A DNA stretch of 64,000 bases from Actinorhabdospora filicis (GCF_030269765.1 NZ_BSTX01000003.1:558001-622000); one strand, 5' to 3'; positions 34,771 through 43,711 are shown, counted from the first letter of the stretch. Notes: generated by a model not told the origin, from the sequence alone. A program made the numbers and translations.

Positions 34771-34800
34771 GAAGGGCCGGGCGATCATGCTCGGCCCTTC
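34771..34800. terminator. Terminator between the protease and PRPP synthetase
   Basis: GAAGGGCCGGGC (34771-34782) / GCTCGGCCCTTC (34789-34800): 12-bp stem with one G-T wobble and a six-base loop, in the 56-base convergent gap. Confidence 0.8.
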
Positions 34801-34807
34801 GCCGTAC

Positions 34808-35764
34808 CTAGACGCCGTCGAACAGCACGCTCAGGCTCTCCCGGTTGTGGATGCGCGCGATCGCCTCGGCGAACAGCGGCGCCACCGAGGCCACCCGGAC
34901 CTTCGCGGAGAACTCCACGGGCTGGTTCTCCACGGTGTCGGTGATCCACAGGGTCTCGATGGGGCTGTCGTCGAGACGGTGCATGGCCTTGCCGGTGAAC
35001 ACGCCGTGGGACACCGCCGCGCGGACCGAGCGCGCGCCGCGCTCCATCAGGCACTCGGCGACCTCGGCGAGGGTCCCGGCGGTGATGGTGAAGTCGTCCA
35101 CGATCAGCGCGTGCCTGCCCGAGACGTCCCCGATCAGGTCGATGACGCGCGCGGCCTCGCTGTGGTCGACGCGCTCCTTGTCGGCGATCGCCAGGGGCGC
35201 GTCCAGCGCGCGGGCGAACAGCCGGGCCTTCTTGGCGAAACCGGCGTCGGGGGAGACCACCACCAGGTCCTTGACACCCTCGTCGCGGATCGCGGTGACC
35301 AGCACCGGCAGGCCGTACAGGTCGTCCACCGGGACCTGGAAGAAGCCCTGGATCTGCGGTGCGTGCAGGTCCAGCGTCACCACCCGGTCGGCGCCGGCGG
35401 CCTCCATCGACTGCGCGCAGACCCGCGCGCGGATGGATACGCGCGGCTCGTCCTTCTTGTCGCCCTTGGCGTAGCTGAAGTAGGGCATGATCACCGTCAC
35501 CGACGCCGCCGAGGCGCGCTTGAGGGCGTCGATCCAGAACAGCAGTTCCATGAAATGGTCGTTGGCCGGGAACACCGTCGACTGGACCAGGTAGACGTGG
35601 CGTCCGCGCACGTTCTCCCCGACCTTGACGAAGAGGTTGCCGTCGGAGAACTGGAGGACCTCACCCCGGCCCGCCTTGATGCCGAGGTGCCGGCAGATCG
35701 ACTCGGTCAGGACCGGGCTGGCCGATCCGCCGAATACCAGGAGTTCGTCGTCGTACGCCATCAT
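34808..35764 (-). CDS. Ribose-phosphate diphosphokinase (PRPP synthetase)
   Basis: 318 residues. Makes PRPP from ribose-5-phosphate and ATP for nucleotide, His and Trp synthesis. The PRPP-binding loop is LIVDDFTITAGTL, with DD but a non-standard TITAG centre; MPYFSYAKGDKKDEP is the ATP/flexible-loop region and TLDLHAPQIQGFF the ATP/metal site. It is related to but distinct from canonical class I Prs (no adjacent glmU), so a second, divergent paralogue is possible. ATG at 35764 with GGGAGG upstream; divergent from the cimA leader. Confidence 0.8.
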   Translation of the reverse strand: MMAYDDELLVFGGSASPVLTESICRHLGIKAGRGEVLQFSDGNLFVKVGENVRGRHVYLVQSTVFPANDHFMELLFWIDALKRASAASVTVIMPYFSYAKGDKKDEPRVSIRARVCAQSMEAAGADRVVTLDLHAPQIQGFFQVPVDDLYGLPVLVTAIRDEGVKDLVVVSPDAGFAKKARLFARALDAPLAIADKERVDHSEAARVIDLIGDVSGRHALIVDDFTITAGTLAEVAECLMERGARSVRAAVSHGVFTGKAMHRLDDSPIETLWITDTVENQPVEFSAKVRVASVAPLFAEAIARIHNRESLSVLFDGV

Positions 35765-35973
35765 GATTGCCTCCCTGCGCCTATGGGCCTTCAACCGGCC
35801 CGCCGGGGGACCGGAAGGTTTCCATCACATGGCGCACGCGTCTCTTTCTCGCGGCCACGGGGAGGATCATGCCATGCCGCGCCGCGCCGGAGCGTTGGGT
35901 TCCCGACACGCCGAGTATCCCGCGAAGTGGGAAAGCGGGCCAAGATCTGGACAGCGCTGGCATACTCGTCGCC

Positions 35974-36003
35974 GTGAACCTCAGCCTCATTATTGGCCCC
36001 TAG
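35974..36003 (+). CDS. Candidate leader peptide of cimA
   Basis: A nine-codon frame beginning GTG reads M N L S L I I G P, with two Leu and two adjacent Ile codons, ending at TAG 36001-36003. The frame is open further upstream and would read I-L-V-A before the GTG, so the true start may lie earlier. No ribosome site precedes the GTG; a leaderless message is possible. Its place before a hairpin and a terminator fits translation-coupled attenuation by branched-chain amino acids. Confidence 0.55.
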   Translation: MNLSLIIGP

Positions 36004-36031
36004 CGCGCTGTCGAACGACCGGACAGCGCGC
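36003..36031 (+). promoter_or_regulatory. cimA leader hairpin
   Basis: GCGCGCTGTC (36003-36012) / GACAGCGCGC (36022-36031): perfect 10-bp stem that begins in the leader stop codon, so ribosome position would decide whether it forms. It does not overlap the terminator downstream, so it is more a pause hairpin than a classic antiterminator. Confidence 0.55.
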
Positions 36032-36032
36032 A

Positions 36033-36066
36033 GACCTCCCGTGACCACGGGGGGTCTTCTTGTTTT
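36033..36066 (+). terminator. cimA attenuator terminator
   Basis: GACCTCCC (36033-36040) / GGGGGGTC (36049-36056) with one G-T pair, followed by TTCTTGTTTT at 36057-36066, 31 bases before the cimA ATG. Intrinsic terminator in front of the gene, typical of attenuation. Confidence 0.7.
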
Positions 36067-36097
36067 CCAGGCCAGAGGCGACGAAAGGAAACCCGAG

Positions 36098-37693
36098 ATG
36101 ATCGGTCCCGCCGACGAGTTCCACGTGTTCGACACGACCCTGCGCGACGGCGCGCAGCGGGAGGGCATCCGTTACTCCGTAGCCGACAAGCTCGCCATCG
36201 CCCGCCTCCTCGACGACCTCGGCGTCGACTACGTCGAGGGCGGCTGGCCGGGCGCGCTGCCCAGCGACACCGAGTTCTTCCGCCGGGCCCGCGCCGAGAT
36301 CGACTTCAAGAACGCCACGCTCGTCGCCTTCGGGGCCACCCGCAAGGTCGGCCGTCACGTGGAGGACGACCCGCAGGTCAAGGCCCTGCTGGACGCCGAG
36401 ACCAGCGCGCTGTGCCTGGTCGCCAAGTCCGACGTCCGCCACGTCGAGCGCGCCCTGCGCACCACCCGCGAGGAGAACCTCGCCATGATCGCCGACACCG
36501 TGTCCTACGGGGTGGCCATGGGACGCGAGGTCTTCCTCGACTGCGAGCACTTCTTCGACGGGTACCGCCACGACCCCGGCTACGCCGCCGCCGTCGTGGG
36601 CACCGCCCTCGAAGCCGGAGCCGACGTCGTCGTCCTGTGCGACACCAACGGCGGAATGCTCCCCTCAGACGTCCGCGACACGATCGCGGGACTGCGCGAG
36701 CGCCTTGGGGGCCAACCCCGCCTGGGCATGCACGCGCAGAACGACACCTCCTGCGCCGTGGCGAACACCATCACCGCGGTGCAGGCCGGGGTCATGCACG
36801 TACAGGGCACCGCCAACGGATACGGCGAGCGTCCCGGGAACGCCGACCTGTTCGCCGTCCTGGGCAACCTCGCCCTCAAGCTCGGCCTCCCCGTCCTACC
36901 CGACGGTGGGCTGGCGAAGATGACCCACGTCTCCCACGCCATCGCCGAGATCGCCAACCTCGCGCCCGACACCCACCAGGCCTACGTCGGACACGCCGCT
37001 TTCGCCCACAAGGCGGGGCTGCACGCCAGCGCGATCAAAGTGGACCCCGAGTTGTACAACCACGTCGACCCGGCGCTCGTCGGCAACGACATGCGGGTCC
37101 TCGTCACGGAGATGGCCGGCCGGGCCAGCATCGAGCTCAAGAGCGCCGAGCTGGGGCTGGACCTGACCGGCCGTCCCGACGTCTCCGCCCGCGTCACCGA
37201 GCGCGTCAAGGAACTGGAGGCCGCCGGGTGGTCCTTCGAGGCCGCCGACGCCTCCTTCGAGCTCCTCGTCCGCGACGAACTCGGCAGCCCCGTCCCCGCG
37301 CCCTTCACCCTGGAGTCCTACCGGGTCATCGTCGAGCACCGCGAGGACGGCGCCGTGGTCAGCGAGGCCACTGTCAAGGTCGGCGTGCGCGGTGAGCGGG
37401 TCATCGCCACCGCCGAGGGCAACGGACCCGTCCACGCCCTCGACTCGGCCCTGCGGCAGGCGCTCCTGCCACACCACCCCGGCCTGGCCGGGGTCGAACT
37501 GGCCGACTACAAGGTCCGCATCCTGGCCGGATCCCACGGCACCGCCGCCGTCACGCGCGTCCTCATCGGCTCCAGCGCCGGTGAACGCGAGTGGACCACC
37601 GTCGGCGTCCACGAGAACGTCGTCGAGGCCAGCTGGCACGCGCTCGTCGACGCCCTCGCCTTCGGGCTGTCCAGGGAGGTCGGCACCACCTGA
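36098..37693 (+). CDS. cimA: Citramalate synthase
   Basis: 531 residues. Condenses pyruvate and acetyl-CoA to citramalate, the start of threonine-independent isoleucine synthesis; LeuCD and LeuB then act on the product. HMGL-like TIM barrel: FDTTLRDGAQREGI near the start, a metal region HAQNDTSCAVANTITAV, and GTANGYGERPGNAD. A LeuA-type C-terminal regulatory domain (from ~420) follows. The length and the GHAAFAHKAGLHASAI segment fit CimA better than LeuA. ATG at 36098 with GAAAGGA upstream. A leader with Leu/Ile codons precedes it. Confidence 0.93.
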   Translation: MIGPADEFHVFDTTLRDGAQREGIRYSVADKLAIARLLDDLGVDYVEGGWPGALPSDTEFFRRARAEIDFKNATLVAFGATRKVGRHVEDDPQVKALLDAETSALCLVAKSDVRHVERALRTTREENLAMIADTVSYGVAMGREVFLDCEHFFDGYRHDPGYAAAVVGTALEAGADVVVLCDTNGGMLPSDVRDTIAGLRERLGGQPRLGMHAQNDTSCAVANTITAVQAGVMHVQGTANGYGERPGNADLFAVLGNLALKLGLPVLPDGGLAKMTHVSHAIAEIANLAPDTHQAYVGHAAFAHKAGLHASAIKVDPELYNHVDPALVGNDMRVLVTEMAGRASIELKSAELGLDLTGRPDVSARVTERVKELEAAGWSFEAADASFELLVRDELGSPVPAPFTLESYRVIVEHREDGAVVSEATVKVGVRGERVIATAEGNGPVHALDSALRQALLPHHPGLAGVELADYKVRILAGSHGTAAVTRVLIGSSAGEREWTTVGVHENVVEASWHALVDALAFGLSREVGTT

Positions 37694-37736
37694 TCAACCG
37701 GGGCGCGGGGTCGACGCGGCTGGGTACGGTTGGCGC

Positions 37737-38057
37737 GTGAGCATCAACGAGACCCGCCGTTACGTCCCGCGCCCCGACCCCGCCTTGGCGCGCCGCCGGA
37801 TCGTGGCCGGCGCGCTGCTCGGGCTGCTGCTCCAGATGCTCGTCGCGATCGTGCTGGGCCTGATGATGCCCGGCACGTCCTTCTCCGACGGCGTCACCAT
37901 GTCGGCCATCTCCAGCATGGTCGCCACCCCCGCCTGCTTCGCGGTGGCCTTCTCCCTGATGTTCAGCCCCCGCACCCGCCAGGTCGGCGTCGGCCTGCTC
38001 ATCGGCGCCATCGTCGGCACGCTGCTGCTCGCGGGCGGGTGCGCCGCTTTCGGCTGA
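37737..38057 (+). CDS. Small membrane protein, unknown
   Basis: 106 residues with three likely membrane segments: IVAGALLGLLLQMLVAIVLGLMM, AISSMVATPACFAVAFSLM and VGVGLLIGAIVGTLLLAGGCAAF, after a short charged start (SINETRRYVPRPDPALARRR). No family recognised. GTG start at 37737, 44 bases after cimA. Confidence 0.6.
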   Translation: MSINETRRYVPRPDPALARRRIVAGALLGLLLQMLVAIVLGLMMPGTSFSDGVTMSAISSMVATPACFAVAFSLMFSPRTRQVGVGLLIGAIVGTLLLAGGCAAFG

Positions 38058-38123
38058 TCCGGTCCTAAAGCCGCGATAGCGTCACCCCGGGAAGAACCGA
38101 CCAGTCCTTGGGGGGACGCCGCC

Positions 38124-38462
38124 ATGCCAGCCGACCCGGTTCACGGGAAATACAGTCGTGTGCGCACCATCGCCGATCTCGTCCGCGCCGAAGCCGACCG
38201 GATGCGCCGCCAGGCCCAGGTCCTGGCCGACATGCCCGCCGTCGCGCCCGACGCCGTCCTGCGCGAGGAACTCGACGGGCACGGACGCCGCTGCCAGACC
38301 GTGGCCCGCCAGCTCGACGCGCTCGCGGCCACCATCGACGCCCACGCCGGTGCGGTGGAGGGCCCGGCGGTGCGTCGGCACCTGCCGGAGATCGCCGCCG
38401 CCATCGGCGTCGGCGCGGCCGTGGGGGCCGGGGTCTACGCGCTGTCCCGGAGGACGAAATGA
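38124..38462 (+). CDS. Helical protein with C-terminal membrane segment
   Basis: 112 residues. The body is long charged helices (residues ~12-80, with Arg/Ala/Leu heptads and RHLPEI), then a Gly/Ala-rich hydrophobic stretch near the end (AAAIGVGAAVGAGVYALS). No family recognised. Its stop overlaps the next gene's ATG by four bases (ATGA), so the two are translationally coupled and probably act together. Confidence 0.6.
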   Translation: MPADPVHGKYSRVRTIADLVRAEADRMRRQAQVLADMPAVAPDAVLREELDGHGRRCQTVARQLDALAATIDAHAGAVEGPAVRRHLPEIAAAIGVGAAVGAGVYALSRRTK

Positions 38463-39841
38463 GTCAGGCCACCGGCCACAAGCACGATCACGACGTCCAC
38501 GAGCACACCGCCGAGGAGGTCGAGGGCCTGATGGGCCTGGCCCGCGACCTGGGGGTCTGCGCCGAGCAGATCGCCACCACCGCCGCGCGGCTGACGGCGC
38601 TGCTGAGCGACCCCGTCCTGCTGCGCTCAGTGGCGGCCTCGCCGCGCACCGGCGCGAAGGTGACCGCGCGGCTGGGCCGGGCCATCGCCGGTGGCCTCGG
38701 CTGCGGCACCGAGACCAACCGGCTCGGGAAGGTCATCGCGATGCTGACCAGCGCCACCGGCCGCGAGAGCCTCCCGGCGCTGGTGGCGGCCTCGGCGCTG
38801 AAGACGCGCGTCCGGGCCTTGACGAAGCTGCACCCCGAGCTGCGCGAGGACGCCGACCTGGCGGCCCTCATCGCCGCCATCGAGGGCGACCGGCAGGTGG
38901 AGGCGGTCCGCCGGTTCCGCCGCCTGATGAAGGAACGCGGCACCCAGCAGGCCCTGGGCGCGATCGCGCCGGTGTTCATCGAGCTGTCCGGGCTCATCGC
39001 GCTGCTCGACGAGAACCCCTTCAACGACGCCGTGGGCTGGAACTTCGCCGTCGGCAAACCGCCCACCGGCGAGCCGCTGCTGGGCGTGTCGATGACGTGG
39101 GTCTCGGCCTTCGAGAAGGGCGAGGGCTCGGCGATACCCGTCGGCCTGCCGCCCGAGGTGAGCCTCGACGACACCGGCACCATCGCCGGTCACATGCGCA
39201 ACATCGGCGTCCTGCGCCCCTACGGTTACATGCTCCTCCAGCGCGTGCGCGCCGGGGACGGCGCCGAGCGCTGGCTGCTGGTGCTGCCCGGGATGACCTC
39301 CGACACCGTCAGCAGCGACTCCACCCAGGACCTGGTGGGCGCCATCCGCAACACCCAGCTCACCGAGTCGACCTACACCCGCGCGCTGCGCACCACCTTC
39401 GCCGCCGCCGGGGTCCCCGACGGCGCCGAGATCGCCCTCATCGGGCACAGCCAGGGCGGTGTGGTGGCGATGAACATCGTCTCCGACGCCGAACTCGTCG
39501 AGCGCTACCGCTTCACCCACCTGGTCGCCGTCGGCTCGCCCGTCGACTACAAGAAGCCCCTCGTGGCCGACCTGTGGGTGGCCAGCGTGACCAACCAGCA
39601 CGACATCGTGCCCGCCCTCGACGGGCGCGGCTTCGGGGCCGTGCACAACCCCCACCCCGACTGGTACGAGGTCGACTTCGCCGACGGCCGCCACGGCTTC
39701 CCCGCCTGCCACGGCGCCAAGCGCTACGCCGAGAACCTCGCCGAGGACATCCCGGAGGCCGCCGCGCACATCGACCGGAAACTCACCGGGTACCGGGGGG
39801 AGGTCCTGGGGACGGCGGCGTTCCGGCTCAGTGACAAGTGA
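38459..39841 (+). CDS. Alpha/beta hydrolase with N-terminal helical domain
   Basis: 460 residues. The first ~200 residues are helical (His-rich start SQATGHKHDHD, then long charged helices); the C-terminal half is an alpha/beta hydrolase with LLVLPGMTSD, nucleophile elbow LIGHSQGGVVAMN (Ser in GHSQGG), a GSPVDY segment and DFADGRHGFPACHG, where the His may be catalytic. The N-terminus may be a targeting or membrane-association part. Coupled to the upstream helical/TM gene. Substrate unknown. Confidence 0.75.
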   Translation: MSQATGHKHDHDVHEHTAEEVEGLMGLARDLGVCAEQIATTAARLTALLSDPVLLRSVAASPRTGAKVTARLGRAIAGGLGCGTETNRLGKVIAMLTSATGRESLPALVAASALKTRVRALTKLHPELREDADLAALIAAIEGDRQVEAVRRFRRLMKERGTQQALGAIAPVFIELSGLIALLDENPFNDAVGWNFAVGKPPTGEPLLGVSMTWVSAFEKGEGSAIPVGLPPEVSLDDTGTIAGHMRNIGVLRPYGYMLLQRVRAGDGAERWLLVLPGMTSDTVSSDSTQDLVGAIRNTQLTESTYTRALRTTFAAAGVPDGAEIALIGHSQGGVVAMNIVSDAELVERYRFTHLVAVGSPVDYKKPLVADLWVASVTNQHDIVPALDGRGFGAVHNPHPDWYEVDFADGRHGFPACHGAKRYAENLAEDIPEAAAHIDRKLTGYRGEVLGTAAFRLSDK

Positions 39842-39883
39842 CGGGGTGGCGCGGCGGCCGCCGATGCGCGAGAATTCCGCTTC

Positions 39884-40438
39884 ATGCCCCCCGAGATCAG
39901 CCCGGCCGTGCGGGCCACGATCGAAGCCGACGCCCTCCGGCAGCGGCGACGCCGCCGCATCCGGTTCGCCCTGCTGGGCGGGCTGGCGCTGGTGATCGCC
40001 GGGATGCTGGGGTACTGGCAGATCACCGCCGCGACCTGCGACGGCGACGTCCAGCACCGAACCGCGCGCGTCTGCTACCCCAACCCCGACGGCTTGCCCG
40101 AGGACCGCGACGACGTCGGCCTGGTCCACCTCGGCCGTGGCTTCGACGGCGTCACCGAGGACTCCGAGTACATCACGTCGAGCGGACCGTTCCGGCTCGC
40201 CGGCGGCGACCTCGCCGCGATCGCCACCGAGCGGTCCACGTGCCGCGGACCCGCCTCGGCGGCCACCGTCGACAGGCACCCCGCGGCCGTGGTGACCTGC
40301 GAGGGCCGGGAGTACCAGCGGCTGATCGTCGTGGACGTCGGCGAGGGCGAGTACGCCGTCGTCGAGGGCCGGGTCGGGCCCGGCGGCGACCACGCGGCCG
40401 TCGACGCGATCCTGGCCCGGATCACGGTCTTCGACTGA
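39884..40438 (+). CDS. Single-pass membrane protein, unknown
   Basis: 184 residues: a short basic cytoplasmic start, one membrane segment (FALLGGLALVIAGMLGYW, ~28-45), then an extracytoplasmic domain with four Cys (TCDGD, RVCYPN, STCRGP, VTCEGRE) that may form two disulfides. No known family. ATG at 39884. The next gene starts 28 bases downstream. Confidence 0.6.
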   Translation: MPPEISPAVRATIEADALRQRRRRRIRFALLGGLALVIAGMLGYWQITAATCDGDVQHRTARVCYPNPDGLPEDRDDVGLVHLGRGFDGVTEDSEYITSSGPFRLAGGDLAAIATERSTCRGPASAATVDRHPAAVVTCEGREYQRLIVVDVGEGEYAVVEGRVGPGGDHAAVDAILARITVFD

Positions 40439-40466
40439 GCTTGATCACGCTCACTACCATCCCCGC

Positions 40467-41135
40467 GTGGACTCCATCGACGACGCCGTACGCGAACTGA
40501 CCAAGGACATCGGGAAGGTCCTGCGGACCCGGGGCTTCAAGGGCTCCGGCGGCAAATGGCGGTACACCTCGCCCGACGGCCTCGTCCTGGTCCACCGCTG
40601 GACCGCGCAGGTCCCCGACGACCGGGGCACCGTCAAGCGGATCGGGCTCACCGGTGAGGTCGTCCCGGCCGAGTGGTGGCGCTACACCGCGTGGAAGGAC
40701 GCCCGGGACCGCCACCCGGTCACCCCCATCGAGCGCACCGCCGGTCCCCGCATCATCGACCACGTCTACGACGATTCGCGCCCGGCGTGCGTGTGGAGCA
40801 TCCGCCTGCACCCGCACTACTGGGGACGCCCCGACACCCTCGACGACGACGTCGCCGCGATCGGCGAGGAGATGCCCGGAGCCGTCGACGCCCTCGCGCG
40901 GGCGATGATCGAGCTCCTCACCGGCGACCGGTACGCCGAGGCGATCATCGCCGACGGGCGCATGGACGTCCGGGAATGGTTCGCCGTCGCCGTCCTGCTC
41001 GCCGGGAACGGGAGCACCCGGGGACTCGACCACGCGCTCCGGGAGCTCACCGTCCTGCTGTCGGACCCCTCCGATCAGTGGCTCCTCGACGAGATCACCG
41101 CCTACACCGACGACCGCCTCGCCGGACGCGCCTAG
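40467..41135 (+). CDS. DUF4304-like protein
   Basis: 222 residues, soluble. The start DAVRELTKDIGKVLRTRGFKGSGGKWRY resembles the DUF4304 N-terminus (a helix then GFKxxGxxW/F). No catalytic motif is visible. DUF4304 proteins are of unknown function and are often scattered singletons in Actinobacteria. GTG start. Its last codons overlap the response-regulator gene's stop by four bases (convergent). Confidence 0.5.
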   Translation: MDSIDDAVRELTKDIGKVLRTRGFKGSGGKWRYTSPDGLVLVHRWTAQVPDDRGTVKRIGLTGEVVPAEWWRYTAWKDARDRHPVTPIERTAGPRIIDHVYDDSRPACVWSIRLHPHYWGRPDTLDDDVAAIGEEMPGAVDALARAMIELLTGDRYAEAIIADGRMDVREWFAVAVLLAGNGSTRGLDHALRELTVLLSDPSDQWLLDEITAYTDDRLAGRA

Positions 41136-41755
41136 CCCAGCCGGATGACCCCGCGCTCCACACCCACCGTCACCGCCGCCGTCCGCGTGTCCACGCCCAG
41201 CTTGGCGTAGATGCGCTGGAGGTGCGTCTTCACCGTCGCCTCGGTGATGAACAGGCGCTTCCCGATCTCCTTGTTGCCCATGCCCTCGGCCAGCAGCCGC
41301 AGGATCTCGATCTCCCGCGGCGACAGCCCCGGCAGCGGGTCCCGCATCCGCTTCATCATGCGCGTCGCCACCTGCGGCGACAGCACCGTCTCACCCCGCG
41401 CCGCCGCCCGCACGCCCCGGAACAGCTCCTCCGGCGGACCCGCCTTCAGCAGGTAACCGACCGCCCCGGCGTCGATCGCGCGCGTGATGTCGGCGTCGGA
41501 GTCGTAGGTGGTCAGCACCAGCACCGCCGGCGGCTCCGGCAGCGCGCGCACCCGCCGGGTCAGCTCCACCCCGTCCACGCCGTCGCCGAGCTGGAGGTCC
41601 ATCAAGACCACGTCGGGCTTCTCCAGCGCGATGCCCCGCACCGCGTCGGCGGCCGCACCCGCGTCACCGACGACCTCGATCCCCTCCTCGGCCGACAGCA
41701 GCGCCCGGACCCCCGCGCGCACCACGACGTGGTCGTCCACCAGGAACACCCGCAC
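41132..41755 (-). CDS. LuxR/NarL-type response regulator (SenR-like)
   Basis: 207 residues. Receiver domain: RVFLVDDHVVVRAG, phospho-acceptor Asp in VVLMDLQL, Thr and Lys of the switch (LTTYDS, LLKAG). DNA-binding domain: LSPREIEILRLLAEGMGNKEIGKRLFITEATVKTHLQRIYAKL. GTG at 41755 after GACGAGG is preferred; a GTG at 41776 overlaps the kinase gene. Works with the adjacent kinase, and with the divergent HbpS-like protein fits the SenR role of the haem-stress SenSR system. Confidence 0.88.
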   Translation of the reverse strand: MRVFLVDDHVVVRAGVRALLSAEEGIEVVGDAGAAADAVRGIALEKPDVVLMDLQLGDGVDGVELTRRVRALPEPPAVLVLTTYDSDADITRAIDAGAVGYLLKAGPPEELFRGVRAAARGETVLSPQVATRMMKRMRDPLPGLSPREIEILRLLAEGMGNKEIGKRLFITEATVKTHLQRIYAKLGVDTRTAAVTVGVERGVIRLG

Positions 41756-41768
41756 ACCGCACCTCGTC

Positions 41769-42872
41769 TCACACACCGGCCTTCACCGGAACCGACACCG
41801 ACACCGCCGTCCCCTCACCCGGGGCCGTCTCCACCGCGAGGTACCCGTCGAGGGCCGCCGCGCGCTCCCGCATCGCCGCCAGGCCGTAACCCCGCCCAGG
41901 GACCGTGACCGGCGCGTCCGGGTCGAAACCCGCGCCATCATCGTGCACGTCCAGGTTCACCCGGTCCCCGATCCGCGCCAGCGTCACCACCGCCCGCGCC
42001 GCCCGCGAATGCTCCCGCACGTTCGCCAGCGCGCCCTGCGCGACCCGCAACAGCGTCGCGGCGGCCTCCTGGCCGAGGTCGCCGAGCTCGCCCTCGACGC
42101 GCAACCGCACGTCCACACCGCTCACCGCGCCGGTCTCGGCGACCAGCGCGCGCAGGGCGTCCACCAGCGGCTCCGGGACGCTCAGGTCGCGCACGAACCC
42201 CCGCGCCTCCTCCAGGCCCCGCACCGCCATGTCCGCGGCGAGCCGGACGTGCTCCCGCGCGCCCTCGCTCGCCCACGCCCGCTCGGCGTTCTGCAGCAGC
42301 ACCGCGATGCCGGACAGGTCCTGCGCGAGCGTGTCGTGGATCTCCCGCGCCAGCCGCGTCCGTTCCTCCAGGACCCCCGTCCGCCGCTGCGAGGCCGCCA
42401 GCTCCCGCTGGTCGCGCTTGAGCTGGAGGACCGTCGCCACCGTCATCCCCGCGATCGCGATCGGCACCAGCACCAGACTCGGGTCGACGACCTCGTTCAG
42501 CGCCAGCAACGCCACCACGACCACCCCCGTGAGCACCCCGCCCACCACCACCGTCGCCGTCGGCGACAGCAGCCGCAAACACAGGAACAGCAGCGGCACC
42601 GCCACGATCGCGAACGAAGGCGCCCGCCACGTCAGCACCACCCAGCACACCAGGACGCCCGCCAGCCACCCCAGCGACCAGCCCCGCCCCAGCCGCGTCC
42701 ACCCCCAGACACCCGTCGCGTACACGACCACGGTCACCGCCGCGATCGCCAGGTCGACGACCATCCGCCGGTCGAAAGGGTGCCGGATGATCAGCCGCGA
42801 AGCACCAGCGGCCATCAGCAGGAAGAAGCCCACGTGCATCGCGACATCAAGAAGCCGAGTCTTCTCCCGCAT
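41769..42872 (-). CDS. NarL-type sensor histidine kinase (SenS-like)
   Basis: 367 residues. Five or six membrane segments in the first ~190 residues with short loops, then a dimerisation-phosphorylation domain with His in RLAREIHDTLAQDLSGI and an HATPase domain (REHSRAARAVVTL, DDGAGFDP, GYGLAAMRERAAAL). The nearby secreted HbpS homologue, divergent from it, makes the SenS arrangement of Streptomyces reticuli, where haem-binding HbpS modulates the kinase. ATG at 42872. Confidence 0.85.
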   Translation of the reverse strand: MREKTRLLDVAMHVGFFLLMAAGASRLIIRHPFDRRMVVDLAIAAVTVVVYATGVWGWTRLGRGWSLGWLAGVLVCWVVLTWRAPSFAIVAVPLLFLCLRLLSPTATVVVGGVLTGVVVVALLALNEVVDPSLVLVPIAIAGMTVATVLQLKRDQRELAASQRRTGVLEERTRLAREIHDTLAQDLSGIAVLLQNAERAWASEGAREHVRLAADMAVRGLEEARGFVRDLSVPEPLVDALRALVAETGAVSGVDVRLRVEGELGDLGQEAAATLLRVAQGALANVREHSRAARAVVTLARIGDRVNLDVHDDGAGFDPDAPVTVPGRGYGLAAMRERAAALDGYLAVETAPGEGTAVSVSVPVKAGV

Positions 42873-43084
42873 GATCGCACCATATCCGCACTTCACAGGC
42901 CATGTGTAAACCGATCGGATGACGCCCCGCGTCAACCGGGCCACGCCCGAGGTTCACGCCCACGCCCGACATCGGCCCACCCGACGCGGCAGAAGCTGGA
43001 ACACGTCAGCCCACCGAGCCACGACGCTCCACCGGGCGAGCCAAGCCAAGCCAGCGCGAAAGCCACACGATCGGAGCCGACCCC

Positions 43085-43675
43085 GTGAAGAAGCCCTCCC
43101 TCCTCACCAAGACCATCGCCGCCACCACCCTCGGCCTCGCCCTCGTCGGAGGCATCGCCGCCACCGCCAACGCCGCCGTAGAGCCCACCAACACCACCGC
43201 CAACCAGGCCGTGACCGTGGAACAGGCCGCCAAGCACGACAACAAGACCCCCAAGGGCATCGTCGAAGTGGACACGATCTCGGCGGACACCGCCATGAAG
43301 GCCGCCCAGGCCGCCCTCAAGGAAGCCCAGAAGAAGAACGTCCGGGTCACCATCGTGATCGTCGACCGCTCCGGCGCCACCCGCCTCGTCGTCCACGGCG
43401 ACAACGCCGGCCCCCAGACCGAGGAATCCGCCCAGCGCAAGGCCTTCACCGCCGTCTCCTTCGGCAAGGCCACCAGCCAGCTCGCCGGCGGCGCCACCGG
43501 CGACGCCCCCAACATCGGCGACATCCCCGGCACCCTCTTCCTCGCCGGCGGCGTCCCCGTCGCCGTCGACGGCCTCTCCATCGCCGGCATCGGCGTCGGC
43601 GGTGCCCCCTCCGGCGACATCGACGAGGCCATCGCGAACGCGGCCCTTGCCGCCATCGCGAACGACCTGAAGTAG
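43085..43675 (+). CDS. Secreted HbpS/GlcG-like haem-binding protein
   Basis: 196 residues with a Sec signal (1-31, ATANAAV). The mature domain, DTAMKAAQAALKEAQKKN then VRVTIVIVDRSGATRLVVHGDNAGP and KAFTAVSFGKATSQLAG, is that of the GlcG/HbpS family. In Streptomyces, HbpS is an extracellular haem-binding octamer that signals to SenS. The sensor kinase and regulator lie divergently next door, a strong context match. GTG start with GGAG upstream. Terminator hairpins follow. Confidence 0.9.
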   Translation: MKKPSLLTKTIAATTLGLALVGGIAATANAAVEPTNTTANQAVTVEQAAKHDNKTPKGIVEVDTISADTAMKAAQAALKEAQKKNVRVTIVIVDRSGATRLVVHGDNAGPQTEESAQRKAFTAVSFGKATSQLAGGATGDAPNIGDIPGTLFLAGGVPVAVDGLSIAGIGVGGAPSGDIDEAIANAALAAIANDLK

Positions 43676-43711
43676 GAAACGCAGGAGGAAGAGGAAGAAG
43701 ACAAAGACTCC

